A stretch of 64,000 nt of DNA, taken from Marinomonas lutimaris. Lineage in GTDB: Bacteria > Pseudomonadota > Gammaproteobacteria > Pseudomonadales > Marinomonadaceae. Positions within the stretch are counted from its first letter, which is position 1. The number at the start of each line of letters is the position of its first letter. The stretch spans positions 558,001 to 622,000 of the forward strand of contig NZ_JAHLLW010000001.1 of assembly GCF_019426345.1 (NCBI RefSeq), read 5' to 3'. Shown here piece after piece: positions 61,471 to 64,000 of the stretch. A program made the position numbers and the translations under genes. The notes under the pieces are model-generated. The model saw only the letters and a program-made list of their open reading frames with translations, was not told the origin of the DNA and searched no databases.

Positions 61471-61510
61471 ACACCAGGTTTACTAATAAAACTCATATAG
61501 GATGATTATG

Positions 61511-62380
61511 ATGAAAAAGACGATTATTGCTGCCACGACTGCTTTCGCTGTTTCTGCTTGTTCAACTGGCTTTTACGGAACATCGGACCAAGCTAGCCCT
61601 GTCGCTGGGTACGCGCTTGCTAATAATGGAACGACTTTGATCACAATGGGGTCTATCGCGTCTCCTGCTAAAATGGACACTTTTACCCTAAGCAATAAGC
61701 TGGATGCCGTGGCTTATCGTCCCGTCACAGGCGAGCTGTTGGGCTATACTAACGGCGCGGTTTATGCTGTGAATACTAAGACTGGCAAGCTAACCGATCT
61801 GGGTGCTACCTTCACAAATGGCGCCATGATTTCCAAGGGGGCGTCAGCCACCGCGATGGATTTTAATAACGCTATCGATGCTGTTCGTATGGTGGGTTCT
61901 GACGGGACAAACTTGGTGTATTTCCCAGTCGGTTTTGGTGACCAAGATAAGCGCGCTAATTCCGTATTGAAATTCACCTCTACCTTTTATGTAAAAGGCG
62001 ACAGCAACGAAGGCATGACGCCTGAAATTTTTGCCAACGCTTATACAAACGCCATTGCCGGAGCTAAAGCGTCGAGCACTTTCCAGTTTGCGTTAGACAG
62101 CAAAACAGACTCATTGGTCAGCCTTGCTAATAATGCCGGCGAATTAAAAACCGTCGCTAAGATCACCGTTAATGGCAAGGCCGTTGACCTATCATCAATG
62201 GGTGGCTTCGATATTGTTTCTGCTAAAGAAGGTTCTGACGCGGCTTACGCCATATTGCAGCTCGAAGGTGCATCAAAAGCCGGCCTTTACTCTATAGACC
62301 TGACGACAGGCGCGGCAACCTTAATGGCCGACCTACCAATGGGGGGCTTTAGTGGTTTTGCTGTCTCTGGCGGCAAATAA
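61511..62380 (+). CDS. DUF4394-like lipoprotein
   Basis: A ~289-residue protein with an N-terminal lipobox (AVSACST), probably lipidated. The mature part is glycine/alanine-rich with repeated short motifs (ITMGSIAS, LDAVAYRPVTGELLGYTNGAVYAVNTKTGKLT, GLYSIDLTTGAATLM) that look like beta-propeller strands of the DUF4394 type. Function unknown. The ATG at 61511 (MKKTII) is favoured by an AGGAT box; upstream in-frame ATGs at 61502 and 61508 are alternatives. Confidence 0.72.
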   Translation: MKKTIIAATTAFAVSACSTGFYGTSDQASPVAGYALANNGTTLITMGSIASPAKMDTFTLSNKLDAVAYRPVTGELLGYTNGAVYAVNTKTGKLTDLGATFTNGAMISKGASATAMDFNNAIDAVRMVGSDGTNLVYFPVGFGDQDKRANSVLKFTSTFYVKGDSNEGMTPEIFANAYTNAIAGAKASSTFQFALDSKTDSLVSLANNAGELKTVAKITVNGKAVDLSSMGGFDIVSAKEGSDAAYAILQLEGASKAGLYSIDLTTGAATLMADLPMGGFSGFAVSGGK

Positions 62381-62544
62381 TGGCAAAGGGGTTTTTACAC
62401 CAGTAGTAATTCAATGATAGGCAAGGTTAAGATGAAAAATCCCCGTATTCTTCATCTTGACCTTAATTAGTCGACAACTATTTGGCGAACTGCTCTCGCA
62501 AACTTTAGAATGATGAGGTGAGTAATTAATAAGGTTTGCTTCCC

Positions 62545-63303
62545 ATGTCTCGTTTTTTAATAGCCTTATGGCTGTATTTTTTGGCTATCCCCGTTCAGGC
62601 ACAGTCTGTTGAGCAAGATATGAATCATGGGGACTTTGGTCCTTTTATGCGTTCGTTAAATAATACGAGCTATGGTTATCAAGTTATTCAAGACATTACT
62701 GATAGCGCATCAACTAAACTAATCGAGAAATTCGAGGTGCGTCCAGGAGACTGCTACTGGAATAAAGGCTGGAACGATTGCGAGCAAGATCGCGAACGCA
62801 GTGAGTTATCCGAGCAGCAGAAAACGACGCCAGCAGGTAGTGACGCTTGGTACGGTTGGTCGATTTATTTCCCCGATGATTATCCCAATGTTTTTCCAAC
62901 CAAGGTGGCTCTCGGTCAATTTCATCAAGCTAATTCTCACCCTATTTGGATGTTTCAAAATGGCCGTGGCGGGTACCATCTAGATGATCATATTTCCGGT
63001 ACTAAGCAATACTACGAGTTGATTAGTGAGGCTGATCTGCGAGGCCAGTGGCATAAAATCGAAGTATATGCTCGTTGGGAAAAAGACGATTCTGGTGCGT
63101 TCCAAGTTTGGGTAAACGGCAAGCAAAAAGTCGACTACCAAGGCCCGACGATGGACGCAGATATTGTGTATTTTAAATACGGTGTGTATCGATCTTTTTT
63201 ATCACGATATAAACAAGCTAAGCAGTTAAACGCTGTGCCGCCGCAAATTGTCTATTACAGCAATGTGAAGCGTGGTAAAAATAGAGCATCGCTTCAGCCT
63301 TAG
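62545..63303 (+). CDS. Secreted heparin-lyase-fold polysaccharide lyase (PF14099-like)
   Basis: A 252-residue protein with a signal peptide (MSRFLIALWLYFLAIPVQA). The jelly-roll domain shows YWNKGWNDCEQDRERSELSE, WYGWSIYFPDDYP, LGQFHQANSHPIWMFQ and WHKIEVYARWEKDDSGAFQVWVNG, all typical of the polysaccharide lyase/heparin-lyase group. It could cleave a uronic-acid polymer outside the inner membrane, such as an algal or bacterial glucuronan. The substrate is inferred from family only. Confidence 0.8.
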   Translation: MSRFLIALWLYFLAIPVQAQSVEQDMNHGDFGPFMRSLNNTSYGYQVIQDITDSASTKLIEKFEVRPGDCYWNKGWNDCEQDRERSELSEQQKTTPAGSDAWYGWSIYFPDDYPNVFPTKVALGQFHQANSHPIWMFQNGRGGYHLDDHISGTKQYYELISEADLRGQWHKIEVYARWEKDDSGAFQVWVNGKQKVDYQGPTMDADIVYFKYGVYRSFLSRYKQAKQLNAVPPQIVYYSNVKRGKNRASLQP

Positions 63304-63325
63304 ATAATTGCCATCGGGAGATAAA

Positions 63326-63826
63326 ATGAGCGTTCAAATTCGTCCAGCTGTCATTGAGGATTTACCCGCATTAACCGATCTTTATAATCACTACATAGTA
63401 AATACGGCGACTACTTTTGATATAGAGCCGTACACGTTAGAAGGTCGAGCTGTTTGGTTTTCGCAGTTTGCGCCAACAGGTCGGTATCGTTTACTGGTGG
63501 CGGAACAAGACGGAGAAATTCTTGGCTACGCCTGCAGTGGGCAATTCAAGCCTAAACGCGCTTATGAAACCTCAGTGGAAGTCAGTATTTATCTAAAGCC
63601 AAATACCAAAGGTCGAGGTTTGGGAACCGCCTTGTACCTTGAGCTGTTCGAGCAATTGGAAACAGAAGACGTACATCGCGCCTACGCTGGCATCACTTTA
63701 CCTAATGAAGCCTCACAAATTATCCATGAAAAGTTCGGTTTTGAATCCGTTGGTGTCTACCTAGAAGTAGGCCGAAAATTTGGCCAATACTGGGACGTGG
63801 AATGGTTCGAGAAAGAGGTTGGTTAA
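63326..63826 (+). CDS. GNAT acetyltransferase, phosphinothricin acetyltransferase-like
   Basis: A 166-residue GNAT with the PAT-branch start (VQIRPAVIEDLPALTDLYNHYIVNT) and FDIEPYTLEGR, acetyl-CoA loop NTKGRGLGTALY, and ITLPNEASQIIHEKFGFESVG. Relatives acetylate methionine sulfoximine, phosphinothricin or related amines. The ATG at 63326 follows GGGAGAT. The lyase gene ends 22 bases upstream, so the two may be co-transcribed. Nothing recognisable follows to the window end (63827-64000). Confidence 0.87.
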   Translation: MSVQIRPAVIEDLPALTDLYNHYIVNTATTFDIEPYTLEGRAVWFSQFAPTGRYRLLVAEQDGEILGYACSGQFKPKRAYETSVEVSIYLKPNTKGRGLGTALYLELFEQLETEDVHRAYAGITLPNEASQIIHEKFGFESVGVYLEVGRKFGQYWDVEWFEKEVG

Positions 63827-64000
63827 GGCGACAGTTTTTCAAGTGAAAATGGCTCTTTTTTGCTATCTCTGAATAGAGGTTACGACTGTTTGTTTTACGC
63901 AGTGTGTTAAGCCTGATTACATACCTTTACCCTTTTAATCAATACTCTTCTTTTTTTAATAAATGGCTTGGTCTACCTTTTATATTCAGGTCGAAGTGAA

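Overview
The window looks like a chromosomal segment of a heterotrophic marine gammaproteobacterium, most likely Oceanospirillales and Marinomonas-like. This is an inference from gene content (OhrR/Ohr, RbsABC-type sugar uptake, Fec-type iron uptake, EutBC without a microcompartment, a chromosomal integron), moderate G+C and the many LysR/GntR/AraC-controlled catabolic islands. No database search was possible. No rRNA, tRNA, CRISPR array or insertion sequence was recognised.

Layout. 1-9.9 kb: a chemoreceptor cut by the window edge, OsmC, GST with a divergent LysR, a small monooxygenase, an EamA exporter with a divergent Lrp-type regulator, a PepSY protein plus two-component system, ohrR-ohr with palindromic operators, phhB, and a lysine-rich HTH protein. 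9.98-20.3 kb: an L-fucose-type oxidative catabolic island with a GntR regulator, FucU mutarotase and lactonase on one strand. Divergently it carries a UxaA-type dehydratase, an SDR, a three-gene sugar ABC importer, an FAH-family hydrolase and an aldo-keto reductase. Together these would import a 6-deoxy sugar and take it through lactone, acid, 2-keto-3-deoxy acid and diketo acid to C3 products. 20.3-29.5 kb: a secreted hydrolase and membrane-anchored AraC regulator sharing an upstream motif, small membrane and lipoprotein genes, LysR with HPP, VOC and GNAT enzymes (one GNAT apparently frameshifted), and TetR with a divergent MFS exporter.

29.6-41 kb and 48.1-52.2 kb: two blocks that together look like ureide (allantoin) catabolism. 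The first has a polar amino-acid-type ABC importer, an RpiR regulator with matching TGAAAC-N4-GTTTC sites on both sides, an amidase, a GGT-family (HpxW-like) amidohydrolase, a TauE permease, a PucG-like aminotransferase, an AllC-like amidohydrolase and a cupin. The second has a PuuE-like deacetylase, an Asp/Glu/hydantoin racemase, GntR and an NCS1 permease. A Fec-type iron-siderophore system (FecBCDE, FhuF-like reductase, TonB receptor) sits between them. A 118-bp tandem repeat of almost four copies lies just before the cupin gene. 52.3-57.3 kb: ethanolamine permease, EutC, EutB and a divergent AraC/EutR-like regulator.

57.33-61.3 kb is the most unusual part: a degenerate chromosomal integron. 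On the minus strand lies the first ~55 codons of an integron integrase, frameshifted in a homopolymer and cut off against the AraC gene, but still carrying its ribosome-binding site and a LexA-like box. Downstream are a GTTAGGC attI-type junction and three consecutive gene cassettes. Each ends in an attC site whose outer 7-mer is the exact complement of that cassette's own first 7-mer, and whose arms pair with one extrahelical base. The cassettes encode an Abi_C-domain protein (putative phage defence), an unknown 122-aa protein, and a PIN-like nuclease joined to two cold-shock-like domains. A ParDE toxin-antitoxin pair in reverse orientation follows the last attC, the parE stop codon lying inside the recombination core. 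The window ends with a DUF4394-like lipoprotein, a secreted polysaccharide-lyase-like protein and a GNAT acetyltransferase.
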